From NCBI GenBank assembly GCA_963740605.1, contig CAVUFC010000018.1, positions 1-64,000 of the forward strand: DNA of 64,000 nt. Reading direction: 5' to 3'. A program made the position numbers and the translations under genes. This DNA is from DASSUW01 sp963740605. Lineage in GTDB: Bacteria > Actinomycetota > Thermoleophilia > Solirubrobacterales > Solirubrobacteraceae. Every line of letters starts with the position of its first letter. Position 1 is the stretch's first letter. The notes under the pieces are model-generated. The model was given only the letters and a program-made list of their open reading frames with translations, searched no databases and was not told the origin of the DNA. Below are positions 47,066-56,718 of this stretch, in pieces.

Positions 47066-48418
47066 TCATGCTGCCCGCCGCGGACGCAGGACGCGCAGCG
47101 CGGTGCCGGGGCGCAACAGTGCCTGAGGGCGGTCGATCAGACCGGTGACACGGAGGAACGCGCATGAGAGCGCTGGGTCGTCCGCGGCGGCGGCCTGGAG
47201 ACGGCTTACGTATCTGTTGGCGAGGCGCCGACTCGCCGGTCTGGGACCGTCGACGACGGGCAGCGACAGGTCGGCTCCAAGCGCGAGCTCCCACGGCACG
47301 TCGAGCACACGTGCGAGGGCGCGCAGGATCCTGCGCGATGCCGATGCATCACCGGCCCGAAGGTGTTCGCGCAGCACAAGCGCTTGCAACGCGGCTACGG
47401 ACATGCCCTGTCCGTAGATGGGGTTGAAGCTGCACATGGCGTCGCCCATGACGAGCAGCCCTTGTGGAAATCGCCGCACGCGTTCGTAGCGGTGCCTGAC
47501 GTTGGCCGCGAATCGGTAGCCCACGGGGTCGTCGAGCGGCTCGGCGGCCCGAACCGCCTCATGGAGGTCGCGAAACGGCAGCGAACGGGCGAAGTCGTCG
47601 AAGCCAGTCGCGTCCTTCGGCGGGTGGTCGCCCGCCATCCCGAACAGTGTCAGCATCCAGGTCTCGCGCTCCAGCCGGGCCAGGCCGCCGCCGCGAGGTA
47701 GATCCGGAGTCGGGCCGTGGACACACGCGAGGTCGCCGTCGAGCTCGCCGGGCGCCGGCCGGTAACGGCGCGTCGCGTAGCCGACGTCCACCCGCAGCTC
47801 TTCCTGATGAGGCCGATCGAAGCCCATCGACTCCAGCCACTTCGGGGTCCGCGAGCCGCGCCCGGTGGCGTCAACCACCAGGTCGGCGTCGATGATTTCG
47901 TCGGCGCCCGAGCCGGCGCGCCGCACGGCTCTTACGCCGGTGACCCGCCGGCCGTCCGCCGATTGCTTCAGGCCCACGACATTGCAAGCCGGCGCGAACC
48001 TGACTGCGCGTAGCGCGCTGACATGGGCCCGTATCCGATCTTCGAGCAGTGGTCGGCTGACGCTGAGCAGGGTGAGCCCAGCGTCGGCGCGGGCGAGGCG
48101 GTGCCCGCCGAACACCAGCCTGGCGTCGGCGAGCATGTCACCCAGGGGCGCCCCCTCCGCAACCAGCTCGCCCGTCAAGCCTGGGAAGAGCTCCTCGAGC
48201 ACCTGCTGTCCGCGAGCGAGCAGCGCATGGATGTGCCGACCCTGGGGCGCACCGCGCCTCGGGACGGCGCCGGGAGCGAGCGCGTCGCGATCCAGCACTG
48301 TGACCTGCACGTACGTCTCAGCGAGCACTCGCGCGGCCAGCAGGCCGGCGATGCTCCCGCCGAGCACGACGGCGCGATCGGTCCGGTGTCGCACGGGTGT
48401 CACCTCGTCCCCGTCCAT
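47066..48418 (-). CDS. FAD-dependent monooxygenase-like protein (PHBH fold)
   Basis: 450 residues from ATG 48418; starts 63 nt earlier or at an internal GTG are possible. FAD motif AVVLGGSIAGLLAARVLAE, adenine-side GRGSRTPKWLESMGF and DLVVDATGRGSR, and the second FAD motif VMGDAMCSFNPIYGQGMSVA near residue 345. Resembles halogenase/epoxidase-like and tetracycline-type monooxygenases of actinobacteria. No ferredoxin or reductase neighbour. Possible hydroxylase or epoxidase of a lipophilic substrate. Confidence 0.8.
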   Translation of the reverse strand: MDGDEVTPVRHRTDRAVVLGGSIAGLLAARVLAETYVQVTVLDRDALAPGAVPRRGAPQGRHIHALLARGQQVLEELFPGLTGELVAEGAPLGDMLADARLVFGGHRLARADAGLTLLSVSRPLLEDRIRAHVSALRAVRFAPACNVVGLKQSADGRRVTGVRAVRRAGSGADEIIDADLVVDATGRGSRTPKWLESMGFDRPHQEELRVDVGYATRRYRPAPGELDGDLACVHGPTPDLPRGGGLARLERETWMLTLFGMAGDHPPKDATGFDDFARSLPFRDLHEAVRAAEPLDDPVGYRFAANVRHRYERVRRFPQGLLVMGDAMCSFNPIYGQGMSVAALQALVLREHLRAGDASASRRILRALARVLDVPWELALGADLSLPVVDGPRPASRRLANRYVSRLQAAAADDPALSCAFLRVTGLIDRPQALLRPGTALRVLRPRRAA

Positions 48419-48540
48419 GCGCGGGATGCCCGGCGCCGTTAGCGCAGTGTCAGTCGTCCGACGTCGGGTCCGAACACACAATGTGATGCGCGAGCGGCGG
48501 CCATATCGCGCCGGCAGGTCAGGCGACCACCCAGTCGCCG

Positions 48541-49656
48541 TCAGGCGGCGGTGGCGATCGCTTCGCGCTCGGCGGGCCGCTCCCCCTCCGCACGCGCCAC
48601 GATGTGGTCGGCGACCCGCTCGGCGTCACGGCCGACGCCGCCGATCAGCATCGACGCGAACGAGTACAGGAAGGGCAGGCCCACGAAGTAGAGGCCGGGC
48701 GAGGACTCGACGGCACCGTTCGTCTGCTCCGGCCAGCCGTCCGCGCCGGTCACCGGCACGTCGATCCAGCTCACGTCCTTGCCGAAGCCGGTGCACCAGA
48801 CCACGTTCGTCACGTCGAGCACCCGTCCGTCGGCCAACGCCGGCCGCCCGTCCTGGACGTCTTCGACGCGGGCCTCGACGTGCTCGACGCCGGCATCGCG
48901 CAGGTGCGAGCGCTTGATGCGCAGGAGCGGCCCGCCGTGCGCGCGTATCTTCGCGCGCGCCTTGCGGCCGATCGGCGTGCGCACGGTCAGTACGTGGTTG
49001 GCGACGCGCCAGAGGATCGGGAGCGCGATGTGCGCGGCGTGGCCCTCGATGTCGAACGGCAGCTCGCCGTTGATGCGCCCTGACAGCACCGTCGGATGGC
49101 CGGCCAGGGCGACCTCGTGGGCGATGTCGGCGCCCGAGTGCGCGGCACCCACCACGAGCACCGGCCCGCGCTGCAGGTCGCCCGGCCGCCGGTACTCGCT
49201 CGAGTGCAGCTGACGGATGCCGGGGTCCAGTCCGGCGGCCAGCTCGGGCACGATCGGCTCCTGGAACGTGCCGGAGGCGACCACCACGTTCTCGGCGAGG
49301 AACCGATGCGCGCCGGCACGGAGCTCGTAGAGCTCGCCGGTGCGACGGAGGCGCTCGACCCGGACCTCGGTGATGAGGGGCAGCTCGAAGCGTCGCGCGT
49401 AGGCCTCCAAGTAGTCGGCGATCTCGTCCTTGGTGGGATACGCCCGCGGGTCCAGCGGGACCGGCCACCCGGGCAGCGCGTTGAAGCGCGCCGGGCTGTA
49501 GAGCCTCAGCGAGTCGTAGTGGCGGCGCCAGTTGTCGCCGACCCGGTCATTGGCCTCGAGGACCACGAAGGAGCGGTCCTGGCGCGCAAGGTGGTAGCCG
49601 ACGGCGAGGCCGGCTTGGCCGCCACCGATGATCACGGTCTCGAAGCGCTCGGTCAT
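48541..49656 (-). CDS. Flavin-containing monooxygenase (CzcO/Baeyer-Villiger-like)
   Basis: 371 residues from ATG 49656 (AGGAGGA upstream). FAD motif VIIGGGQAGLAVGYHLARQ, WRRHYDSLRLYSPARF, NADPH motif VLVVGAAHSGADIAHEVA, and the ATG motif equivalent VVWCTGFGKDVSW. These enzymes oxygenate ketones, amines or sulfides with NADPH and O2. 122 nt separate it from the monooxygenase at 47066 on the same strand; no evident operon. It shares an intergenic region with the LuxR-type gene, which ends at 49761 on the same strand. Confidence 0.88.
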   Translation of the reverse strand: MTERFETVIIGGGQAGLAVGYHLARQDRSFVVLEANDRVGDNWRRHYDSLRLYSPARFNALPGWPVPLDPRAYPTKDEIADYLEAYARRFELPLITEVRVERLRRTGELYELRAGAHRFLAENVVVASGTFQEPIVPELAAGLDPGIRQLHSSEYRRPGDLQRGPVLVVGAAHSGADIAHEVALAGHPTVLSGRINGELPFDIEGHAAHIALPILWRVANHVLTVRTPIGRKARAKIRAHGGPLLRIKRSHLRDAGVEHVEARVEDVQDGRPALADGRVLDVTNVVWCTGFGKDVSWIDVPVTGADGWPEQTNGAVESSPGLYFVGLPFLYSFASMLIGGVGRDAERVADHIVARAEGERPAEREAIATAA

Positions 49657-49760
49657 GAGCGTCCTCCTCAGTAGCCTGCCCACGACCGTACGGTCGGCCC
49701 GGCATCGGCGCATCGGCCGAACCACGCAACCTGGACACCGGCCCGGCTACGTGGTTCCCG

Positions 49761-51380
49761 TCACAGCAGGCGGTGCTCGTAGGCGTACGCGGTGGCGGCC
49801 GCGCGCGTGGACACGCGGAGCTTGGCGAAGGTGTTGGTGACGTGGCGCTCGACCGTGCGCTCGCTGACGACAAGCTCCTCCGCGATCGCCCGGTTCGTCC
49901 GGCCCTCGGCGACGAGCCGCAGGATCTCGAGCTCACGCGGCGTGAGCCCGTGGCGTGCTCCACCGCCAACCAGCGCCTCGACGCGCGCGACGTCCGGCGT
50001 GGCGCCCAACGCTTCGAAGGCCTGCCGCGCAGACTCGAGGTCGAGCGCCGCGGCGTCGTGGTCGCCGAGCTCGCTACATGCCTTGCCGATCAGCACCCGG
50101 ACGCGGGCCGCCTCGTACGGCGCCTCCAGCTCCTCCCAGGCGCGCCAGGCGCGCCGTAGCCGCGGCAACGCTCGCGCCGCGTCGCCGGCGGCGAGGTCGA
50201 CCGCTCCGCCGGTCTGCGCGGCGATCGTGCGCAGCAGGTCCGTGTCGCGACCGCGGCTTGCGCCATCGAGCTCGTCCGCGGCACGTCGGGCCTCGTCGAG
50301 GTCGCCGGCGGCGAGCATGATCTCGGCGTACGCCGGCAGGTGGGCGAGGCGGTCCGCCGGATCGGTCGTCTCGGCGAGCACGCGGCGGATGGCGGCGGCC
50401 GCCGCGTGCTCGTCGCCCTGCGCGAGCCGGAGGAGCGCCAGCCCGGGCTGCGGCTCGCGCCCGTGCTCGCTCGCCGCCCGGTAGCCGTCCTCGGCCTCGA
50501 GGAACGCGCCGCGCAGGCGGTGCACCTCACCCTGCAGATACGCGGCCTCCGCGAGCGCCGAGCGATGGTTGCCGCGCTCGGCGCGGGCCGCGGCGCGACG
50601 CGCCTCATCGAGGGCGTCGGCCCAGGCCCCCTCGAGCTGCCGGACCTCGGCCCGGTGCACGTGGCAGCGGCCGGTGAACGCCACCATGTCGGGCTGGCTC
50701 TCGCACCAGCGCGTCAGTGCCGCCGTCCATTCACGCGCACGCGCGGGCGCGTAGGCCGCGCGGCAGGCGAGGATCACGCCGCAGTAGACCACGCCCGAGG
50801 CGATCGGCGACACCTCGCTGCCGGTGACGGCCACCATCGCCTCATCGAGCAGCGCCAGGCCGTCGAGGATCCGGCCGCGCCGGATCAGCATGTGGCCCTG
50901 GACATGGACGGCCAGGGCGAACAGGTCGCGATCGCCGAACCGCTGCGCGATCGCAGCGGCGTCACCCGCAACGGCGGCACCCGCGCCATAGTCGCCCTGC
51001 ATCTGGCACTGGAATGCCGCGGGCAGCCGGAGATAGCCCTGCTCGACACAGTCGCCGTCAACCAGCCGTTGCGCGCGGCCGATCCAACCAGTCCCGCGGC
51101 CCAGTTCACCGGCCAGCAGCAGCGACATGCCCGCCCAGAACGCGCATCGGGCCGCCCGCCGCTCATTTCCGGCGTCGAGGTGGAGCTGGTGCGCGCGGGC
51201 CATGGCCTCGATGTACTCGTCCAGGCGCCCCAGCATGTACGCCGCCGTGGCCAGCTGCTCGAGGTCGGCGCTCCCCAGCCGAGCCGACCGGTCGGCTCGG
51301 GTGAGGGCGGCGTGAGCGTCCAGCCACGCACCTTGCGCCGAGAGCGCACGCCCGCGGTCGAGCTCGTCGACGGGCGGCAT
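49761..51380 (-). CDS. TPR-containing LuxR-family regulator (no ATPase domain)
   Basis: 539 residues from ATG 51380. The first 460 residues are Ala-rich tetratricopeptide-like helices (ATAAYMLGRLDEYIEAMARA, ALAEAAYLQGEVHRLRGAF). The C-terminal LuxR HTH is LTPRELEILRLVAEGRTNRA, then IAEELVVSERTVERHVTNTF. It lacks the N-terminal AAA domain of LAL regulators, so it is a short LAL-like type. A long inverted repeat lies 32-96 nt upstream. Targets unknown; the neighbouring monooxygenase is a candidate. Confidence 0.83.
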   Translation of the reverse strand: MPPVDELDRGRALSAQGAWLDAHAALTRADRSARLGSADLEQLATAAYMLGRLDEYIEAMARAHQLHLDAGNERRAARCAFWAGMSLLLAGELGRGTGWIGRAQRLVDGDCVEQGYLRLPAAFQCQMQGDYGAGAAVAGDAAAIAQRFGDRDLFALAVHVQGHMLIRRGRILDGLALLDEAMVAVTGSEVSPIASGVVYCGVILACRAAYAPARAREWTAALTRWCESQPDMVAFTGRCHVHRAEVRQLEGAWADALDEARRAAARAERGNHRSALAEAAYLQGEVHRLRGAFLEAEDGYRAASEHGREPQPGLALLRLAQGDEHAAAAAIRRVLAETTDPADRLAHLPAYAEIMLAAGDLDEARRAADELDGASRGRDTDLLRTIAAQTGGAVDLAAGDAARALPRLRRAWRAWEELEAPYEAARVRVLIGKACSELGDHDAAALDLESARQAFEALGATPDVARVEALVGGGARHGLTPRELEILRLVAEGRTNRAIAEELVVSERTVERHVTNTFAKLRVSTRAAATAYAYEHRLL

Positions 51381-51411
51381 GCCCTTGACGCTATCGCTCG
51401 GCGGTCGGGCT

Positions 51412-51476
51412 GATCGTCCGTGCGATGACGGGCTTGACGTCGCCGAGGGTGCGCGGGCGTCATCCGACGGACGATC
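51412..51476. repeat. Long inverted repeat upstream of the LuxR-type gene
   Basis: Arms 51412-51430 and 51458-51476 pair at 17 of 19 positions (GATCGTCCGT-x2-GATGACG) around a 27-nt loop. It sits just upstream of the LuxR-type start (51380), and could be an operator or 5' hairpin. The rest of the gap 51381-51974 shows no supported gene. Confidence 0.5.
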
Positions 51477-51974
51477 GGTCGGCACGCCGGGGGAATGCGG
51501 CCATGCTCCCCTCGAGAGAGGCCGCCGCGGCGAAGCCGTGGACACGAGGACGCCGCCGTGCGCCGGCGACCGCGCGAACCGTGGTCGTCGGCCCGGCGGT
51601 ACAAGCATCAGCCCTCGACTCGCTTCTGTTCTACAGAACGCGGCCGGCTCGCCGACGCCGCTGTCCGTCCCGGACCAGACCGCCGCCGGCGATTTCGTCG
51701 GTGTAGGCGACGACACGGGCACCGCCGGACCGCGCTGAGGGCAACCGAATGGCCGGGCGCATCGAGGCTCGGAGCCCTCCGGACCCGGCCGTCAGGATGC
51801 GAGGCCGCACCCTGTGGTGCTGATGGACTTCGACCTCGGCGACGAGGACGGGATCATCCGAGGCCGACTAGTAGGGGGCGCGACGTCGTCCTCTGTGTCC
51901 TGGGTTCACGACCCGGCCAACCTGGCTCCTGATCTCACGCCAGTGGAAGTCTTGACATGGAAGCGGAGTCGTCG

Positions 51975-52781
51975 TCACGGACGTCGGCGGCAGAAGTCCC
52001 GAACGGCCGCGTTGAATTCGTCCGGTCGCTCCAAGTTGCTCATGTGGCCGGCGCCGGGGATGACCACAAGCTCCGCGTGCGGAATCGCGCGCGCGAACTC
52101 GTGAGCCACGCTCACTGGGGACCGCGCGTCGAGTTCGCCCCAAACGAGGAGGGTCGGCACTGCGATCCGCGGCAACACGTCCCGCAGGTCGGCCTCGGCG
52201 ATTGCGCCCAGCGCGACGCGCACGCTCTCAGGGCGCACGTCGGCGGCCATGGCGTCGAGCAGCTCCGTGATGTCACCCGGCGGCTCACCGGAGAAGAGCC
52301 CCGGAAAGGCAGGGTGTTGCTTCTCCGCGGACGCGCCGAGCATGCGCTCAACGTCCGCAACCCGTGCGCGAAGCTCATGCTCGGGGAGCGACCCCTTCCA
52401 GCCGGCGTAGGTGTCGGCGAGCACGAGCGTCGCCACCAGTTCGGGCCGCCGACGGTAGAGCTCAAGCGTCACGGTGCCGCCCCAGGACAGTCCGCAGACG
52501 TGGGCCGGCGCTTCCAGCGTTTCCACGAGCGCCGCGAGCGCGGTCGCGTACCCGGCGAGCCCGAAGTCTGGCGTGACGTCAGACGACCGGCCAGCTCCTG
52601 GCTCGTCCCACGCGGTGACCGTGAAGTCGTCGGCCAGAGCGGTCATCTGCGGGCGCCACTCCCGCGCATCGCCGGCGGCGCCGTGCACCAGGACGAGTGG
52701 CGGTCCCTCGCCGGCCCGATCGTATGCGACGTCCAATCCTGCTACTCGAACTCTTCCTGCGCTCACCGTTGCAGCCATCAT
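51975..52781 (-). CDS. Alpha/beta hydrolase
   Basis: 268 residues from ATG 52781 (ATG 52778 follows directly). LVLVHGAAGDAREWRPQM, WDEPGAGRSSD, nucleophile elbow CGLSWGGTVTLEL (Ser), LLVWGELDARSP (Asp) and IPGAGHMSNLERPDEF (His). Typical of epoxide hydrolase/lactonase/esterase-like proteins. No operon partner; divergent from the STAS gene with a 198-nt gap. Substrate unknown. Confidence 0.85.
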   Translation of the reverse strand: MMAATVSAGRVRVAGLDVAYDRAGEGPPLVLVHGAAGDAREWRPQMTALADDFTVTAWDEPGAGRSSDVTPDFGLAGYATALAALVETLEAPAHVCGLSWGGTVTLELYRRRPELVATLVLADTYAGWKGSLPEHELRARVADVERMLGASAEKQHPAFPGLFSGEPPGDITELLDAMAADVRPESVRVALGAIAEADLRDVLPRIAVPTLLVWGELDARSPVSVAHEFARAIPHAELVVIPGAGHMSNLERPDEFNAAVRDFCRRRP

Positions 52782-52979
52782 CTCATCGCCGAAACCACTC
52801 CTAGGCGTCGATGCGCTGCGCGATGTGCGCAAACGCCTGCGCGTCGGCGAGCGTCGGCGCTCACGTCGCACCGTTGCCCGACGGCGACTGCGACCGTCAT
52901 TTGTCGGACGAGCGAGTGAGCGGTTCGCTTTGCCCCTGCGTTGAGGGAGCAACAACTCGCGAGGAAGGAGCCACGCGCC

Positions 52980-53309
52980 ATGGCAGCACCGAAGATCGAA
53001 GGCCTGCAGATCGTCCCCGTTGCCCTCGAGGATGCGCAGCTGGTGCTGTGCCTCGTGGGCGAGCTCGACTTCGCAACCGTCGGTCCGACGCGTGCGCGTC
53101 TGCACGAGTTCGACGACGACCCGGTCGTCCTCGACCTCAGCGGCGTGACGTTCACAGACTCGACTGGACTCGCCCTGCTGCTGGAGGAACGCGCCCGCGC
53201 GCTGCAGCGAGGCATCTCGTTCCGGATCCGCGGCGCGGTTGGCCAGACGCTCGAGCTGCTCGAGCGCACCGGCGTGCTGGACCTGCTGTCATCCGATGTC
53301 GGGACGTAG
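52980..53309 (+). CDS. STAS-domain anti-sigma factor antagonist
   Basis: 109 residues from ATG 52980 (GGAAGGAG upstream). STAS fold with LVLCLVGELDFATVGPTRAR and the phosphorylatable Ser61 in VTFTDSTGLALLLEE. SpoIIAA-type proteins bind an anti-sigma kinase when dephosphorylated. No RsbW-like kinase is adjacent, so its partner must be elsewhere. Short, single gene. Confidence 0.87.
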   Translation: MAAPKIEGLQIVPVALEDAQLVLCLVGELDFATVGPTRARLHEFDDDPVVLDLSGVTFTDSTGLALLLEERARALQRGISFRIRGAVGQTLELLERTGVLDLLSSDVGT

Positions 53310-53462
53310 CCGACGGTACGTGCCACCACCCACGTCAGGCGACTGACGGCGCTCGGGCCGTGTGTGGCGCGGCGGTCCACTCCCGCTACGACGCGCGCCG
53401 CACTTGGCGCTGCGTCTGCCTGTTCGTGGCCGCCACATCGACCGTCGGAGAGGAGCGTGGGC

Positions 53463-55220
53463 ATGGCGAGCGCCGGAATCCCGCGGCTGACGAAGCCGTT
53501 CGTCGGCTGGTGGCCGACGCGCGCACGTCTGCTCGCGCTCGGGCTCGCCGCCTGCGCGGCGGCGGTGGCGTCGGTCGCCTTCGCGCTCACGAGTGAGCGC
53601 ATCGATCAACCGGCCGCGCACGCGGCGTTGCACAACTGGGTGACGCTCACGTATGTCGTCGCCGGGCTGGTCGGGTGGCTGCGGCGTCCCGGCAGCCGGT
53701 TCGGCCCGCTCATGATCGCCGCCGGCTTCGCGATCTTCCTCGCAGGACTCTCGTCGGCGAATCAATCGCTGCCGTACACGATCGGCGCGGCGTTCGACCT
53801 CCTCCCAGCGGTGCTCTTCCTCCACGTGTTTCTGGCGTTCCCGAACGGGCGGCTGGAGACCGGTCTGGAGCGTGCGCTCGTGATCGCTGGATACGCGGTC
53901 GCGCTCGGCATCCAGCTGGTCGCGATGACGCTCGGGGACTTTGGGCCCGACGACCTGTTCGAGCTGCCGTCGGCGCCGGAGGCGGCAACGTGGATGTTGC
54001 GTGGACAGCTGATCGTGCTGACGGCGCTGTGCCTGGCCGCGATCGGGATCGTCGTGGTGAGAAGGCGCCGGGGACTGCGGCGCCGAAGCGCTGTGCTCGT
54101 CGATTCCTTCGGATTGGGCCTCGCGGCGATGGCCCTTCTGTTCCTGTCACTGGCCCTCGGCATCGTCGACGAGGCCGGGCTCGAGGTCGTCCGGCGGCTC
54201 GCGTTCTTCATCGTGGGACTGGCGCCCCTCGCCTTCCTCGCCGCCCTGCTGCGCTCGCGGCTCGCGCGATCGGCGGTCGGCGACCTCTTCGTCGAGCTGC
54301 GGGCGTCGCCCGATCCGGTCGTCCTCCGCGACGCGCTCGCCCGCGCGCTCGGCGATCCGTCGCTGAGGCTCATGCTCTGGCTGCCGGAGTTCGAGAGCTG
54401 GGCCGACCTGCACGGCCGGCCGGCGACACTGGAGGAGCCGAGCGCCAGGCGCGCGACGACCATCGTTGATCGCGACGGGACGCATCTGGCGGCGCTGACG
54501 CACGACGCGTCCCTGGACGACGAGCCAGAGCTGCTCGAGGCGGTCGCGGCGGCAGCGGGGATCGCGCTCGAGAACGCCCAGCTTCACGCGGAGTCCCAGG
54601 CCCGGCTGGATGAGCTGCGCGCCTCGCGCGAGCGGATCGTCGCCGCCGGTGACGCCGAGCGCCGGCGCCTGGAGCGCAACCTGCACGACGGTACGCAGCA
54701 GCGGCTGGTCTCCGTCGCGCTCCAGCTGCGAATCGTGCAACGCCGCATCCGCCACGATCCCACGAGCGCCGAGCAGCTCGTGGCATCAGCCAGGAACGAG
54801 CTCGACCTGTCGTTGCAGGAGCTTCGCGAGCTCGCGCGCGGCCTGCACCCGGCGATCCTCGAGCACGGGTTGGAGGCGGCGCTTGACGCCGTCGCGGGCC
54901 GCTCGCCGGTCCCGACGACGGTCGACTGCGCGCTCGAGCGACGGCTGCCCGAGTCCATGGAGCTCGCGCTCTACTTCGTCGCCTGCGAGGCCCTGGCGAA
55001 CGTGGTCAAGTACGCGCGCGCTACCGCCGTCAGGGTGCGCGTGTGGGATGGCGCCGGCATCGAGGTGGCCGACGACGGAGTCGGTGGAGCGGACGCCGCG
55101 CTCGGCTCCGGCCTGCGCGGACTGGCGGATCGCGTCGAGGCGCTCAACGGTCGGCTGCGGGTCGTCAGTCCAGTCGGCGAGGGCACGACAGTGAGGGCGG
55201 AGCTGCCATGCGGGTGGTGA
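53463..55220 (+). CDS. Membrane sensor histidine kinase, NarL-type (HisKA_3)
   Basis: 585 residues from ATG 53463 (GGAGAGGAG upstream). Eight hydrophobic segments in residues 20-265, then a GAF-like region (280-375), a coiled coil, the H-box RRRLERNLHDGTQQRLVSV with His408, and a C-terminal HATPase (FVACEALANVVKYARA, VADDGVGGADA, GLRGLADRVEALNGRL). It would autophosphorylate and pass phosphate to the response regulator at 55208, whose ATG lies 13 nt inside its end. Signal unknown; possibly lipid-soluble stress. Confidence 0.9.
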   Translation: MASAGIPRLTKPFVGWWPTRARLLALGLAACAAAVASVAFALTSERIDQPAAHAALHNWVTLTYVVAGLVGWLRRPGSRFGPLMIAAGFAIFLAGLSSANQSLPYTIGAAFDLLPAVLFLHVFLAFPNGRLETGLERALVIAGYAVALGIQLVAMTLGDFGPDDLFELPSAPEAATWMLRGQLIVLTALCLAAIGIVVVRRRRGLRRRSAVLVDSFGLGLAAMALLFLSLALGIVDEAGLEVVRRLAFFIVGLAPLAFLAALLRSRLARSAVGDLFVELRASPDPVVLRDALARALGDPSLRLMLWLPEFESWADLHGRPATLEEPSARRATTIVDRDGTHLAALTHDASLDDEPELLEAVAAAAGIALENAQLHAESQARLDELRASRERIVAAGDAERRRLERNLHDGTQQRLVSVALQLRIVQRRIRHDPTSAEQLVASARNELDLSLQELRELARGLHPAILEHGLEAALDAVAGRSPVPTTVDCALERRLPESMELALYFVACEALANVVKYARATAVRVRVWDGAGIEVADDGVGGADAALGSGLRGLADRVEALNGRLRVVSPVGEGTTVRAELPCGW

Positions 55221-55852
55221 TCGCGGACGACAACGTACTCCTGCGTGTCGGCATCGCGACGGTGCTGCGCGACATCGGGATCGACGTCGCGGCACAGGCG
55301 TCGTGCGCCGACGAGCTCCTGCATCAGGTCGACGAGCATCGTCCCGCCGTGGCGATCGTCGACATCCGTATGCCTCCGACGTACAGCGACGAAGGGCTGC
55401 GGGCGTCGCACGAGATCCGCCGCCGGTACCCACTGACCGGAATCGTGATCCTCTCGGAGCATCTCGAATGCGGGGTTGCGATGCGCGCCCTGGCCGAGAG
55501 CCCCGAGCGACTCGGCTACCTGCTCAAGCATCGCGTCGCAGACACCGACGAGTTCGTCGACACCGTGCGGCGCATCGCGGACGGCGGCTCGGCGCTGGAT
55601 CCCGAAGTCGTCTCTCGACTGCTGGCCAGCACGAACGGCCGCCTCGCGCCGCTCACGGAACGCGAGCGCGAGGTGCTGGAGCTGATCGCCACAGGCCTCT
55701 CGAACCGTGCGATCGCGGACCGTTTCGCGGTCACGCCGCGCAGCGCCGAGCGCTACGTGTCGGGCATCTTCGAGAAGCTCGGTCTGCCCGACACGGGAGC
55801 CGAGAACCGCCGCGTGCTCGCGGTGCTGCGGTACCTGGGCACTGACGGTTAA
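55208..55852 (+). CDS. NarL/LuxR-family response regulator
   Basis: 214 residues. Receiver domain with acidic DD (residues 7-8), phosphoacceptor Asp52 (VAIVDIRMPP) and Lys in YLLKHRVAD near 112. The C-terminal HTH is LTEREREVLELIATGLSNRA, IADRFAVTPRSAERYVSGIF. The ATG overlaps the kinase gene by 13 nt. The ABC exporter follows at 55939, a common arrangement where the pair controls the transporter. Confidence 0.92.
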   Translation: MRVVIADDNVLLRVGIATVLRDIGIDVAAQASCADELLHQVDEHRPAVAIVDIRMPPTYSDEGLRASHEIRRRYPLTGIVILSEHLECGVAMRALAESPERLGYLLKHRVADTDEFVDTVRRIADGGSALDPEVVSRLLASTNGRLAPLTEREREVLELIATGLSNRAIADRFAVTPRSAERYVSGIFEKLGLPDTGAENRRVLAVLRYLGTDG

Positions 55853-55938
55853 CCGAAGCGCGGTTGTGTCGGCGATCCGACGCCGAGACACCGGTGACCC
55901 GGATGGATCGCGAGGCGAGCCGGCGTGAGGCTGAGCAC

Positions 55939-56718
55939 ATGACATCCCACGCCATGCGCACCATTGTCCTTCCGAGCGATCAGCGGACGGATGCCGCGGT
56001 CGTCAAGGCGAGCGGCGTAACCCGCCAGTACGGCGGCGGGCCCGCGGCCGTGCACGCGCTGCGCGGCGTCTCGCTCGACATCGAGCGAGGCCGCCTGACC
56101 GCCGTGATGGGGCCCTCCGGGTCGGGCAAGTCGACGCTGATGCATCTGCTCGCCGGCCTGGACCGGCCGACGACCGGTCGTGTCTCGGTGGCGGGTGTAG
56201 ACCTCACGGACCTCGACGACGCCGACCTGACCAAACTGCGACGCGAGCACATCGGCTTCGTCTTCCAGTTCTTCAATCTGCTCCCGATGCTCACGGCGGC
56301 CGAGAACATCGCGCTGCCGCTCAAGCTCGCCGGCGAGCGGCCCGATCCGGCATGGCTCGACCGGCTCGTCGCCACCGTCGGGCTCGGTGATCGGCTCACG
56401 CACCGTCCCGCGGAGCTGTCCGGCGGCCAGCAGCAGCGCGTCGCCGTGGCGCGGGCGCTCGTCTCCCGTCCGAGCGTCATCTTCGCCGACGAGCCGACCG
56501 GCAACCTTGACTCGACGACCAGCGGGGAGATCCTGGCGCTCCTGCGCGACTCGGTCGACGTCTTCGGTCAGACGACCGTCATGGTCACGCACGACGCGCA
56601 CGCGGCGGCCATTGCCGACCGCGTCGTGTTCCTGGCCGACGGCGACATCGTGCGCGATCTCGGCCCGTCGAGCGCCCATGAGATCCTGGAGGCGCTCGAG
56701 CAGGTGGGCGAGCGATGA
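55939..56718 (+). CDS. ABC transporter ATP-binding protein (MacB/LolD-like)
   Basis: 259 residues from ATG 55939. Walker A MGPSGSGKSTLMHLL, Q-loop FQFFNLLPMLTA, signature LSGGQQQRVAVA, Walker B VIFADEPTGNLDS, H-loop MVTHDAHAAA. An ATG five codons later is also possible. It forms a pump with the FtsX-like permease, whose ATG overlaps its stop by 4 nt. Probably exports a lipid or peptide under the control of the two-component system just upstream. Confidence 0.93.
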   Translation: MTSHAMRTIVLPSDQRTDAAVVKASGVTRQYGGGPAAVHALRGVSLDIERGRLTAVMGPSGSGKSTLMHLLAGLDRPTTGRVSVAGVDLTDLDDADLTKLRREHIGFVFQFFNLLPMLTAAENIALPLKLAGERPDPAWLDRLVATVGLGDRLTHRPAELSGGQQQRVAVARALVSRPSVIFADEPTGNLDSTTSGEILALLRDSVDVFGQTTVMVTHDAHAAAIADRVVFLADGDIVRDLGPSSAHEILEALEQVGER

